Shown: piece after piece, positions 54,973-63,435 of the stretch | Numbering within the stretch: position 1 is the first letter of the stretch | How the letters are laid out: the number at the start of each line of letters is the position of its first letter | From: JBGTCD01 sp041749015 | GTDB taxonomy: Bacteria > Bacteroidota > Bacteroidia > Cytophagales > Cyclobacteriaceae | Direction of reading: 5' to 3' | Length of the DNA stretch: 64,000 bases | Assembly: GCA_041749015.1 (NCBI GenBank) | Contig: JBGTCD010000038.1 | Coordinates: 3,412 to 67,411 of the forward strand | Notes under the pieces: model-generated | What the model was told of the DNA's origin: nothing | Databases searched by the model: none | What the model saw: the letters and a program-made list of their open reading frames with translations, nothing else | Position numbers and translations under genes: made by a program

Positions 54973-55755
54973 ATGATGGAAATGGAATATATAGACTATG
55001 TTTGCTCGGAAAGGATCGGTTTTATCACCCTCAACCGGCCTGATAAAAGGAATGCATTAAATTTTAAAGTTGTAAAGGAACTGAAGGAGGCTTTTACAGA
55101 AGCGGGTAAGGATTCTTCAGTGAAGGTCATCATTTTAAGGGCCGAAGGGAGTGCGTTTTGTGCAGGGGCTGATCTGGAGTACTTGAAACAGCTGCAAGCT
55201 AACTCTTATGAGGAAAACCTGGAGGATAGCAACCATCTGAAGGAACTGTTTCATATGATCTATACCATGGAAAAGGTGGTGATAGCCCAGGTACAGGGAC
55301 ATGCCATTGCCGGTGGTTGCGGTCTGGCTTCGGTTTGTGATTTTGCCTTTTCTGTTCCGGAGGCTCGATTTGGTTATACCGAGGTAAAAATCGGCTTTGT
55401 ACCGGCCATAGTGATGTTTTTTTTAATCAGAAAACTCGGGGAAGCCAGGGCCAGGAAATTGCTTTTATCCGGGGAGTTGATAGGTGCTGAATTGGCTAAG
55501 GAATATGGCATTTTGTATGAGGTTGTACGACCAGATGCACTTGCAGAAACAGTAATAAATTTTGCAAAAAACCTCATAGAAAACAATGCTGCTCAATCCA
55601 TGGCCCTTACCAAAAATATGATTGCTGAAATCCAGTCTAAAGACATGGATGCAGGATTAAATTATGCTGCTGAGATGAATGCAAGCGCCAGGGCTACTGC
55701 TGACTGCCAACGTGGGATAGCAGCATTTTTGGAAAAGAAGAAGATAAAATGGTAA
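54973..55755 (+). CDS. Enoyl-CoA hydratase/isomerase family protein
   Basis: 260 residues of the crotonase fold: GFITLNRPDKRNALNF near 15, the CoA/oxyanion region RAEGSAFCAGADLEYLKQL near 55, GHAIAGGCGLASVCDFAF near 101, FGYTEVKIGFVPAIV near 130. The conserved Gly pair and Glu positions look intact. Which reaction (hydration in beta-oxidation or leucine/valine breakdown) cannot be told. Begins 6 bases after comEC ends; probably transcribed with it. Confidence 0.92.
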   Translation: MMEMEYIDYVCSERIGFITLNRPDKRNALNFKVVKELKEAFTEAGKDSSVKVIILRAEGSAFCAGADLEYLKQLQANSYEENLEDSNHLKELFHMIYTMEKVVIAQVQGHAIAGGCGLASVCDFAFSVPEARFGYTEVKIGFVPAIVMFFLIRKLGEARARKLLLSGELIGAELAKEYGILYEVVRPDALAETVINFAKNLIENNAAQSMALTKNMIAEIQSKDMDAGLNYAAEMNASARATADCQRGIAAFLEKKKIKW

Positions 55756-55790
55756 GACATATTGCCCAACAGTAATCTATTCCTAAAATA

Positions 55791-57704
55791 ATGGTGATGG
55801 AAAGTCCTGTAGAAATTTTGCGAAAGTACTGGGGCTATCAGAATTTCAGGCCGCTGCAGGAGGATATCATTCACTCTGTACTCAAAGGCCAGGACACCAT
55901 GGCCCTCCTGCCTACCGGTGGGGGCAAATCCCTCTGCTACCAGGTGCCAGCTATGGTCAATGAAGGCCTATGTCTGGTGGTTTCACCATTGATCTCACTT
56001 ATGGAAGACCAGGTGGCCCAGCTGATCCAACAAAAAATCAGTGCCTTGTCCATCCATTCTGGACAGAGTAGAAGGGAAATCGATATCCTTTTAGACAACT
56101 GTATTTATGGTAAAGTAAAGTTTTTGTATGTCTCACCGGAAAGACTCAAAACGGATCTTTTTTTAGCCAGAGCTCAAAAAATGAATATTAACCTCCTTGC
56201 TGTAGATGAGGCGCATTGCATTGCAAAATGGGGGTACGATTTTCGGCCACCGTACCTGGAGATTGCCGCATTTAAAAAATCTCTTGACCAATCATTCCCA
56301 ACCCTTGCCCTGACCGCTACAGCCACCACATCGGTAGTTCAGGAAATTGTAGAAAATCTGGAACTAGATGATCCCAGGATTTTCCAAAAGAGTTTTAGAA
56401 GGGATAATTTGGTGTATGTGGTAAGAAAAACCGAGGATAAACAGGGCAAGCTTAAGGAGATATTAACCAAGACTCAGGGCACAGCCATAGTATATACCGG
56501 TACGCGGAAAAAAACCACTGAAATAGCTGGATGGCTGAACAAACAGGGCATAGGGTCCGGGTACTATCATGGTGGACTGAGTTACCGGTTGCGTGGGGAA
56601 AAGCAAAAGGAGTGGATGACGGATAAAACACGGGTGATGGTTGCCACTAATGCCTTTGGCATGGGAATCAATAAATCGGACGTCAGAGCCATTGTGCATT
56701 TTGATACGCCTGCGGAACCGGAGTCTTATTACCAGGAAGCAGGCAGGGCAGGTCGCGATGGGGAACGGTCATTCGCTGTGGTACTTTATGATCAGGCAGA
56801 TATGGAGGACCACCACTATAAGGTTGAAGTCTCTCACCCGGATCCGGAAAAGTTGAGGAAGTACTATCAGGCATTAGCCAACTACTTTCAACTTGCTGTA
56901 GGAAGCGGATATATGGAAACCTACCCCATTGATATCGGTGATTTTTGCAATCAGTTTGAGCTCCCTGTTTCGGAGGCATATCATGTTTTAAAGCAGTTGG
57001 ACCGGCTTGGTTTCATACAGCTTAACGAAGGGTTTTTACAGCCCTCGCGCCTCCATATCCGAGTTGATAAGAAAGCGCTGTATGAATTTCAGATCGCCAA
57101 TGCAGTCTTTGACCCACTTATCAAGACGGTCTTAAGGTTGTATGGTGGGGAGCTTTTTACCGGATTCCTCAAGATAAATGAAGAGGAAATAGCCAGGTTT
57201 GGAAATATGGAAAAAAAGGCCCTGATACAGCAACTTAGGGCGATAGAGCAGCAAAACATCCTCATTTACCAGGCTCAGATTGAAGGCCCAAACCTGACCT
57301 GGGTGCTGCCAAGGATGGATCCCAAAGAGTTGGAGATTGACGAAAAGTGGCTTCAGATGAGGAAAGAAAGTGAAATTCACAGACTTAAAATCATGACCGA
57401 ATACCTGGAGAAAGAGGAGGGGTGCAGAGAAATAGTTCTTTTGAAATATTTTGGTGAGGAGGCTGAGCCTTGCGGGCATTGTGATTTGTGCATTGAAAGA
57501 AAAAAACACATCAATGAGGATTTGTCGCAGGCTTATAAGGATCAGATTCTAATGCATATCGCAGAAAAGCCAATGGCAGTGGAGGTTTTGATGGACCTGC
57601 TTCAGCCAGAAGAAAAAGAAATTTTCCTCAGCCTTGTCAGGGAGATGGTAGACAAGGGGATTTTGGAATATGATAAAGCCTGGAGGCTGCACAAGGGGCG
57701 GTGA
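55791..57704 (+). CDS. recQ: RecQ-family ATP-dependent DNA helicase, short form without HRDC
   Basis: 637 residues: Walker A LLPTGGGKSLCYQVP at 39-53, DEAH box AVDEAHCIAKWGYDFRP near 137, motif VI QEAGRAGRDGERS near 320, RQC zinc region CREIVLLKYFGEEAEPCGHC with CDLC near 545-565 and a winged helix. No HRDC domain. Unwinds DNA 3' to 5' in recombination and repair. The Bacteroidota have two RecQ types; this is the shorter one. ATG 55791, with ATG 55797 as an alternative. Confidence 0.95.
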   Translation: MVMESPVEILRKYWGYQNFRPLQEDIIHSVLKGQDTMALLPTGGGKSLCYQVPAMVNEGLCLVVSPLISLMEDQVAQLIQQKISALSIHSGQSRREIDILLDNCIYGKVKFLYVSPERLKTDLFLARAQKMNINLLAVDEAHCIAKWGYDFRPPYLEIAAFKKSLDQSFPTLALTATATTSVVQEIVENLELDDPRIFQKSFRRDNLVYVVRKTEDKQGKLKEILTKTQGTAIVYTGTRKKTTEIAGWLNKQGIGSGYYHGGLSYRLRGEKQKEWMTDKTRVMVATNAFGMGINKSDVRAIVHFDTPAEPESYYQEAGRAGRDGERSFAVVLYDQADMEDHHYKVEVSHPDPEKLRKYYQALANYFQLAVGSGYMETYPIDIGDFCNQFELPVSEAYHVLKQLDRLGFIQLNEGFLQPSRLHIRVDKKALYEFQIANAVFDPLIKTVLRLYGGELFTGFLKINEEEIARFGNMEKKALIQQLRAIEQQNILIYQAQIEGPNLTWVLPRMDPKELEIDEKWLQMRKESEIHRLKIMTEYLEKEEGCREIVLLKYFGEEAEPCGHCDLCIERKKHINEDLSQAYKDQILMHIAEKPMAVEVLMDLLQPEEKEIFLSLVREMVDKGILEYDKAWRLHKGR

Positions 57705-57708
57705 AGCC

Positions 57709-59685
57709 TCAGACTTTCAATTTTTTATGGAGGGCCATTATTTTCTCATAGTTCCCGAAAAGGTATAGAAGGTCATGCTGCTTAATTTTGGTATCCCCGG
57801 TTATTTCCACGATCACTTCATCATTCCGTTTGATGGCCAGCAATGTGACCTCATATTTTTGCCTTAATTGTGAATCGAGGATGGTTTTGCCTACGATGTC
57901 TTCATCCGGCTGGTCTACCCGCATGCAAATGATATCAATTCCCGGGATTTCACCCTTGAGAACGTTTTGATTCCATTTCAAGCTGTTATCGTACCGCAAC
58001 ATTTCATAATTGTCAGCCCTTATTTTCCTGGTGAATTCCTCTACAACATCAATCGGGATGAGAAATTTATTCAAAACACGAGTTAGAATTTCTACCGATG
58101 TTTCAAATTCTTCCGGTATCACCTCATCAGCACCTAGATCCAGGTTCTCCTCTACTTCATTCATAAATCTGGTTCTAGAAATAATGTGGACGGTTTTGCT
58201 AATACTTCTGATTGCTGTGACAATCTTTTTTGTACCCATGGGATCAGATACAGCAATTACCGCAACTTTGGCATTATTGATATGTAAATGCTCCAGGATA
58301 AATGGTTCTACTGCATCTCCAAAGATTATTTTCTCCCCTTTCTCCATCTCTGTTTTTACTGTGTTTGGATTGAGGTCTACAATCACATAAGGGATGTCTG
58401 CATCCCTTGCAGCATGGGCTACATTCCTGCCGTTTACCCCATAACCAATGATAACAAGATGGTTTTCCAGTTCATTAAGAGGTGAATCTTCGGGTTTTTG
58501 AAGATACTTCTTTTCCCTGCTACCCTTTAGGCTGATCCAGGTGGCAATACTGCCTGCATTGCCTAAAATAAATGGTGTGACCGCCATACTTAAAATAGAG
58601 ATACTGAGGAAATACTGATACACATCATCGGATAGCAGGTTGTACGCCATACCCGTTGCTGAGAGTATGAAAGCAAATTCCCCCACCTGGAATATCGAGA
58701 GGCCGACCATGGATACTGTTCGTTTTGGATACTTCAGCACCCTGGTAGCACCAGCCGCGATTAATCCTTTAATGACCATAGTGGTCAAAGTGATGAGAAG
58801 AATCCAACCAAGGTGGTCCCATAAAAAATTTAAATCCATCAGCATGCCTATGGATACAAAAAAGAAACTTGTGAAAATTTCTCTAAATGGTATAATGTTG
58901 CTGGTGGCCTGATGACTATACTCAGATTCAGAAATGATGAGTCCGGCAAACAGGGCACCCAGGGCCAGAGACAATCCCACATAAGATGTGAGCCAGGCTA
59001 CGGAGAAGCAAATCACCACTATGGTAAGTATAAAAAGCTCTCTGCTTCGTGTTCTTGCTACAAAAAACAACAATTTTGGCACAATGTACCTTGCACTGAT
59101 CAGTAAAATTAACACTATGGCAACGACCTTAACCAATAGCCATAGCAGGGTGGTGGACACTTCTTCAGTGCCACCTGCGATCAATGGTGTGAACAAGATC
59201 ATAGGCACTACTATGATGTCCTGAAATATCAGTATGGCCAGTGCTACCTTACCATGAGGCGTGCTCATTTCACCACGGTCGTTGAGTAATTTGAGTACAA
59301 TAGCAGTACTACTCAGTGAAAATAGAAAGCCAAGAAAGGTGGCTTCTGGCAAAGAAAAATCCAGTAATGTAGCAAAACCAATGGTAACTAAAATAGTAAC
59401 TCCGACCTGAAGGGCACCCCCAATCAATACTGTGAATTTTATCGCTGCAAGGCTCTTCAGTGAAAATTCCAGTCCGATTATAAATAGAAGCAAAATCACC
59501 CCGATCTCAGCGAGTATTTCTACCTCGTGAGACGCTTCAATAAACCCCAGGGCATGAGGTCCGGCCACAATGCCTGTAATCAGAAATCCTAAAATGGTGG
59601 GCAGCTTAAATCGCTGGAAGAATAGAATTACCACCACTGAAAGGCCCAGAATGATGAGTAATTCAGATAAGATCGGTATTTCCAT
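57709..59685 (-). CDS. CPA2-family monovalent cation:proton antiporter with TrkA domains (KefB/C-like)
   Basis: 658 residues. About 12 membrane segments in 1-~390 (ILLLFIIGLEFSLKSL, FLGFLFSLSSTAIVLKLL, SLALGALFAGLIISES) of the Na_H_Exchanger fold, then a TrkA-N domain (LVIIGYGVNGRNVAHAARDA, a GxGxxG Rossmann start) and a C-terminal TrkA-C domain. Exports potassium or sodium in exchange for protons, gated by nucleotide binding. Ends 4 bases from the recQ stop. Confidence 0.94.
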   Translation of the reverse strand: MEIPILSELLIILGLSVVVILFFQRFKLPTILGFLITGIVAGPHALGFIEASHEVEILAEIGVILLLFIIGLEFSLKSLAAIKFTVLIGGALQVGVTILVTIGFATLLDFSLPEATFLGFLFSLSSTAIVLKLLNDRGEMSTPHGKVALAILIFQDIIVVPMILFTPLIAGGTEEVSTTLLWLLVKVVAIVLILLISARYIVPKLLFFVARTRSRELFILTIVVICFSVAWLTSYVGLSLALGALFAGLIISESEYSHQATSNIIPFREIFTSFFFVSIGMLMDLNFLWDHLGWILLITLTTMVIKGLIAAGATRVLKYPKRTVSMVGLSIFQVGEFAFILSATGMAYNLLSDDVYQYFLSISILSMAVTPFILGNAGSIATWISLKGSREKKYLQKPEDSPLNELENHLVIIGYGVNGRNVAHAARDADIPYVIVDLNPNTVKTEMEKGEKIIFGDAVEPFILEHLHINNAKVAVIAVSDPMGTKKIVTAIRSISKTVHIISRTRFMNEVEENLDLGADEVIPEEFETSVEILTRVLNKFLIPIDVVEEFTRKIRADNYEMLRYDNSLKWNQNVLKGEIPGIDIICMRVDQPDEDIVGKTILDSQLRQKYEVTLLAIKRNDEVIVEITGDTKIKQHDLLYLFGNYEKIMALHKKLKV

Positions 59686-59753
59686 AGACTATTATTTTAC
59701 TATTCTCAAATAGTAGTTTCATTGATAACAAAATCCTTTAGGGTGTATTTTAA

Positions 59754-60941
59754 TTATGATTCCAGGGCCTTCACTCCTGGCAACACCTTACCCTCCATGT
59801 ATTCCAATAGTGCCCCGCCTCCTGTTGAAACATAACTCACCTGGTCGCCATAACCGAGTGAATTAATTGCTGCTGCAGAATCCCCACCACCGATCAGTGA
59901 GAAGGATCCACTTTTTGTAGCTCTTACCACAGCTTCTGCCACGTGTATGGTGCCATTGGCAAATTTGGTCATCTCAAATACACCCATGGGGCCATTCCAT
60001 AAAATAGTTTTTGAGTTTTCAATTATTCTTGCAAACACCTCACTGGATTCTGGCCCTATGTCCAGGCCCATCCAGCCAGGTTTGATCTGGTGATTTCTGG
60101 CAATTTCGGTATTGGCATCCTCCGCAAATTTATCAGCAATTATGGAGTCTACAGGTAGATGTAATTCCACCCCTTTTTTCTTGGCTGTTTGGATCAATTC
60201 CCTCGCCAGATCTATTTTATCTTCCTCCACAAGTGAATCCCCAATTTCTCCTCCGAGGGCTTTGAAAAAAGTATAAGACATACCACCCCCGATGATGAGA
60301 TGGTCTACCCTCTCAAGCAACTTTTCAATGATGAGGATTTTATCAGATATTTTTGCGCCCCCCATGATGGCTACGTAGGGCTTTTCAGCATTATCCAGAA
60401 CTTTTTTAGCGTTTTTTAGCTCAGCATCCATTACATAACCACAAACCTTTTCTCCAAAGAACTGCGCCACCACCGTCGTAGACGCATGGGCCCGGTGGGC
60501 GGTACCAAAAGCATCGTTAACAAATACGTCACCAAGCTTTGACAACTTTCGGGCAAAATCTACATCACCGCTGGTTTCTTCAGGATGAAATCTTACATTT
60601 TCGAGAAGCAGGATTTCTCCTGACTTGAGGCTATCTGACTTTTCCTCCGCTAGTTTGCCAATGCAATCTTCAGCAAAGTGTACTTTGGTACCAAAGAAAT
60701 CTTCAATTGTTGGAATCAAATGTTTTAATGAAAACTTTTCCTCCGGACCAGATTTTGGCCTGCCTAAATGTGACATAAGAATTGCGGCTCCTCCATCAGC
60801 AAGAATTTTTTTGATGGTAGGTACTGCTGCTCTGATGCGGTTATCATCGGTGATTTTAAAATCTTTATTTAATGGAACATTAAAATCTACCCGTATCAGT
60901 GCTTTTTTATCCTTAAAATTAATGGCATCAACTGTTTTCAT
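59754..60941 (-). CDS. pgk: Phosphoglycerate kinase
   Basis: Glycolysis: transfers phosphate from 1,3-bisphosphoglycerate to ADP. 395 residues with the signature ALIRVDFNVPLNKDF near 13, MSHLGRPK near 59, ENVRFHPEE, FVNDAFGTAHRAHASTTVV near 152, NGPMGVFEM and GGGDSAAAI near 350. Complete. A candidate -7 element lies 70 bases upstream. No gap gene is adjacent. Confidence 0.97.
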   Translation of the reverse strand: MKTVDAINFKDKKALIRVDFNVPLNKDFKITDDNRIRAAVPTIKKILADGGAAILMSHLGRPKSGPEEKFSLKHLIPTIEDFFGTKVHFAEDCIGKLAEEKSDSLKSGEILLLENVRFHPEETSGDVDFARKLSKLGDVFVNDAFGTAHRAHASTTVVAQFFGEKVCGYVMDAELKNAKKVLDNAEKPYVAIMGGAKISDKILIIEKLLERVDHLIIGGGMSYTFFKALGGEIGDSLVEEDKIDLARELIQTAKKKGVELHLPVDSIIADKFAEDANTEIARNHQIKPGWMGLDIGPESSEVFARIIENSKTILWNGPMGVFEMTKFANGTIHVAEAVVRATKSGSFSLIGGGDSAAAINSLGYGDQVSYVSTGGGALLEYMEGKVLPGVKALES

Positions 60942-61008
60942 TAGGATCCTGAAGGTTTATGGGTAAAAAAATGCATTTAAATTTTCTGGTTGCCTGAGAT
61001 TGCAAAAT

Positions 61009-61016
61009 CAAAGATA
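61009..61016 (-). promoter_or_regulatory. Candidate -7 element (TATCTTTG on the minus strand) for pgk
   Basis: Plus-strand CAAAGATA matches the Bacteroidota -7 consensus read towards pgk. The nearest CAAA behind it (61030-61033) is only 13 bases away, too close for a -33 element. Confidence 0.35.
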
Positions 61017-61036
61017 ATATAATCGTTGGCAAAATC

Positions 61037-62005
61037 TTAATCGCGGGCCGCAGCCCTGGTCAACCTGTCGTTGATGGCCTTGCCCAAGCCTAAATCAGGT
61101 ACCCACTCACATAAGATGACATTCAAAGGCAATTTATCCAAAGCCCTGAGCATATCAAAAAGCTGTGCAGCTGCCACACGCAAGTCACCGTCAGGAGAGA
61201 GCACCATACTCCGTGTTCCTAATTCCGGGAGGTATTGTTTTTTAAAAGATAAAATTCCGATTTCTTCTTTGGGGTATTGGGCAATTAGCGCATTGATATC
61301 TCCCAGTACAACGGGAACTTTTGGAGCATAATGGCTTTTAAGCATCCCTGGAGCCCTGGGGTCTGATGAGGTATTCAGTTTAATACGCATGGGTCCGGCA
61401 ACCTCTTTTATCAGATCAAGATCGAGGCCACCGATGCGGTAAACTATCGGATCTCCATTCTCAAAGCCTATGATGGTGGACTCAAGGCCAACCTGACAAG
61501 GGCCCCCATCGAGTATGTATGCCACTCTATCACCTAATTGCTCATCAACATGTTCTGGTCGGGTAGGACTGATATAGCCAAAAGGATTAGCACTTGGTGC
61601 TGCAAGAGGGAAGTCCAGCTTCTTAAGTAATTTTAAAGTGAGGGGGTGCCGGGGTATTCTGATGCCCACATGATCAAGTCCTGCTGTGACGAGGTCAGGA
61701 ATAGACTTGGATTTAGGCAGGATCAGGGTCAGGGGCCCAGGCCAGAATAATTTGGCTAATTTTTCCGCTAATGGTGGTAGATCCACTATCAAATCCTTGA
61801 TTTGATCAAGATCATGAGCATGCACAATTATTGGATCAAAGTGGGGCCGATGTTTAGCCTCGAAGATTTGTGAAACCGCAATGCTGTCAAGGGCATTGGC
61901 AGCAAGTCCGTATACGGTTTCGGTAGGTATTGAAACCAACTGGCCGGCCTTTAAGAATGCTGCTGCTTGTTTGATATCGGTACCTATCTTTCCCATCCTT
62001 AGCAA
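61037..62005 (-). CDS. L-threonylcarbamoyladenylate synthase (Sua5/YwlC type)
   Basis: 322 residues. The YrdC domain (1-~200) has GQLVSIPTETVYGLAANALD, FEAKHRPHFDPIIVH, PGPLTLILPKSK and LAAPSANPFGYISPTRPEHV; the C-terminal Sua5 domain (~220-322) follows. Makes threonylcarbamoyl-AMP from threonine, bicarbonate and ATP for the t6A modification, together with TsaE (encoded at 28263) and TsaB/TsaD (not in window). Alternative start three codons later (MGKIG). Confidence 0.95.
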   Translation of the reverse strand: MLRMGKIGTDIKQAAAFLKAGQLVSIPTETVYGLAANALDSIAVSQIFEAKHRPHFDPIIVHAHDLDQIKDLIVDLPPLAEKLAKLFWPGPLTLILPKSKSIPDLVTAGLDHVGIRIPRHPLTLKLLKKLDFPLAAPSANPFGYISPTRPEHVDEQLGDRVAYILDGGPCQVGLESTIIGFENGDPIVYRIGGLDLDLIKEVAGPMRIKLNTSSDPRAPGMLKSHYAPKVPVVLGDINALIAQYPKEEIGILSFKKQYLPELGTRSMVLSPDGDLRVAAAQLFDMLRALDKLPLNVILCEWVPDLGLGKAINDRLTRAAARD

Positions 62006-62072
62006 AAGTAAGATTAAATTATGCTTTTTGAGGAATGAGATATTATATTTACCCTCAAAAAACAGTCAAATC

Positions 62073-62234
62073 ATGAGTTCGAAAACCAGATCTATACTTA
62101 GAATCATTGCCATTATCTTTTTGATCACGGCAGTTATGATGGAGCTTAACCTCCTTCATATTGTATATCTCTCAGATTATAGATTTTGGTATGCGGTAAT
62201 TTCTTGCGGGCTTTTTATGGTTTCCTCCCGCTAG
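62073..62234 (+). CDS. Small two-segment membrane protein (53 residues)
   Basis: ATG 62073 opens a 53-residue frame starting MSSKTRSILRIIAIIFLITA, with two hydrophobic segments separated by a short charged loop (YLSDYRF). The codon pattern and position, in the gap between the Sua5-type gene and the TPR lipoprotein, suggest a real small gene. Its stop (TAG) overlaps the stop of the convergent TPR gene in the sequence CTAG. Confidence 0.6.
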   Translation: MSSKTRSILRIIAIIFLITAVMMELNLLHIVYLSDYRFWYAVISCGLFMVSSR

Positions 62235-62938
62235 TTGCATAGCAATGGATAGGTAGCTTCGGCCGATTCACTACCTTTTTCCTGGGAAATTTTAAAATTC
62301 ATGCAGGCTTTTGCAGTATCAGAAGCTGTATAATAGGCATTTCCAAGCCAGAAATAATATTCCGGATTTTTACTATTGATTTCAATAGCTGCTTCAAGAG
62401 TCTCAATCGAACCGGCAACATCATTGAGGATAAGCTGAGTGCGGCCTTTATTAAAAAGTATCAATGGGTTTTTTGGCTCTAATTTAGCAGCGACTTCAAA
62501 TTCTTTAATAGCCTTGAAAGGGCTTCCTACCTTTGAATAAAGCACCCCTCGGTTCAGATAGATATCTGCTACATCTGGTTTTATGCTTAGTGCCCTTTCA
62601 TAAAGTTGAAAAGATTCCTCAAAAAGCTTTTGCTCACGCCTCACATTGCCAAGATTATAGTAAAACCGATAATCTGATGGATCCAGTGCAACTGCTTTCA
62701 ATACACCAGCTGATGCAAGAGGATAATTCTCTAATTCAAAATAATTGATCCCGATCAAATTCCACGCTTCCGCAATGGTGCTGTCGTTATCTAGAATTTT
62801 GGAAAGTACAATGTTAGAAGCTTCAAAATCACCTTTTGCAGTAAGATTTTTAGCCTTTTCCAAAAGGTCGCCATTGTTGGCAGTACAATTGAAGAGGAAA
62901 AAAATGAAAGCACATGCCAGGTATTTTCTAAGAATCAT
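62231..62938 (-). CDS. Tetratricopeptide repeat lipoprotein
   Basis: 235 residues. Lipoprotein signal ending FFLFNC (Cys near 18), then about five TPR units (AEAWNLIGINYFELENYPLA, YRFYYNLGNVRREQKLFEES, ADIYLNRGVLYSKVGSPFKA, PLILFNKGRTQLILNDVAGS, PEYYFWLGNAYYTASDTAKA) to the end. Binds partner proteins in the periplasm or outer membrane; partner unknown. Confidence 0.92.
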   Translation of the reverse strand: MILRKYLACAFIFFLFNCTANNGDLLEKAKNLTAKGDFEASNIVLSKILDNDSTIAEAWNLIGINYFELENYPLASAGVLKAVALDPSDYRFYYNLGNVRREQKLFEESFQLYERALSIKPDVADIYLNRGVLYSKVGSPFKAIKEFEVAAKLEPKNPLILFNKGRTQLILNDVAGSIETLEAAIEINSKNPEYYFWLGNAYYTASDTAKACMNFKISQEKGSESAEATYPLLCN

Positions 62939-63111
62939 AAATAGGATTTTTAATAAAATGTTTCAAAAAAAGTATTAAGCGAAAGCGAATATAATTTAAA
63001 AATAAACCAAATAAGTAAAACATTTTCTCAAAAATAACAGTTATAACACTAGTCGACAAAGCTGTTCCATTTATTTGGAATGTTTTAGTTGTTAGTTTAA
63101 GGTTGATGAAT

Positions 63112-63138
63112 TCCTGCCCTTCGGGGCAGGATTTTTTT
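63112..63138 (+). terminator. Intrinsic terminator with TTCG tetraloop, no gene in front
   Basis: TCCTGCCC (63112-63119), TTCG loop, GGGCAGGA (63124-63131), then a run of seven T. Transcription ending here must start within the 170 bases before it or be antisense read-through from the TPR gene's promoter region. Confidence 0.85.
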
Positions 63139-63148
63139 TACAATGATT

Positions 63149-63160
63149 GCAAACGATTGC
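63149..63160. promoter_or_regulatory. LacI-family-like operator (GCAAACGATTGC)
   Basis: A GCAA-ACGA-TTGC palindrome with a central CG, the general form bound by LacI-type regulators, including those of sugar-use genes in Bacteroidota. It lies about 275 bases before the next start codon and about 160 bases before the candidate promoter. Confidence 0.4.
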
Positions 63161-63262
63161 GATTTCGTTTGTTGTATTTTTAAATTAATTTTATTGATTT
63201 TTATATGGTTTTCTTTCTAATTTTGATTGCTGGCTTTTGCCTGTATAAGCTTCGAAACTAAA

Positions 63263-63315
63263 TGATCAATTGGTTATTGATCAGGTTGAGGCGAATATTA
63301 TTAATGGTATTTTTG
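63263..63315 (+). promoter_or_regulatory. Inverted repeat and candidate promoter of the secreted-protein gene
   Basis: TGATCAAT-tggtt-ATTGATCA (63263-63283) is followed directly by GTTG (63285-63288), 19 bases and TATTTTTG (63308-63315), a Bacteroidota-type promoter with one mismatch in the -33 element. The palindrome just upstream of -33 would suit an activator. Confidence 0.45.
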
Positions 63316-63435
63316 CCAATGGTAATTAGAAACTGCGTGCTGGCTGGAAAACAGTGGGAAACCAATAATGCATAACCCTTGGTTATTAAAGTGTAAATTC
63401 CCATTGTTCAATAATTTTTTTTAATTTACTACATT

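Larger units (their letters stand above)
62939..63435. other. Long intergenic regulatory region before the secreted-protein gene
   Basis: No coding frame is evident in these ~500 bases. They hold, in order, a strong terminator with a TTCG loop (63112-63138), a CG-centred LacI-like operator (63149-63160) overlapping an inverted repeat CAAACGA / TCGTTTG (63150-63171), a perfect inverted repeat TGATCAAT / ATTGATCA (63263-63283), and a candidate promoter for the next gene. The segment before the terminator (about 62940-63111) may encode a small RNA. Confidence 0.6.

Noticed and set aside
61881..62072. Longer 5' form of the small plus-strand membrane protein
   Set aside because: The upstream part is antisense to the Sua5-type gene; the ATG at 62073 is the sensible start.
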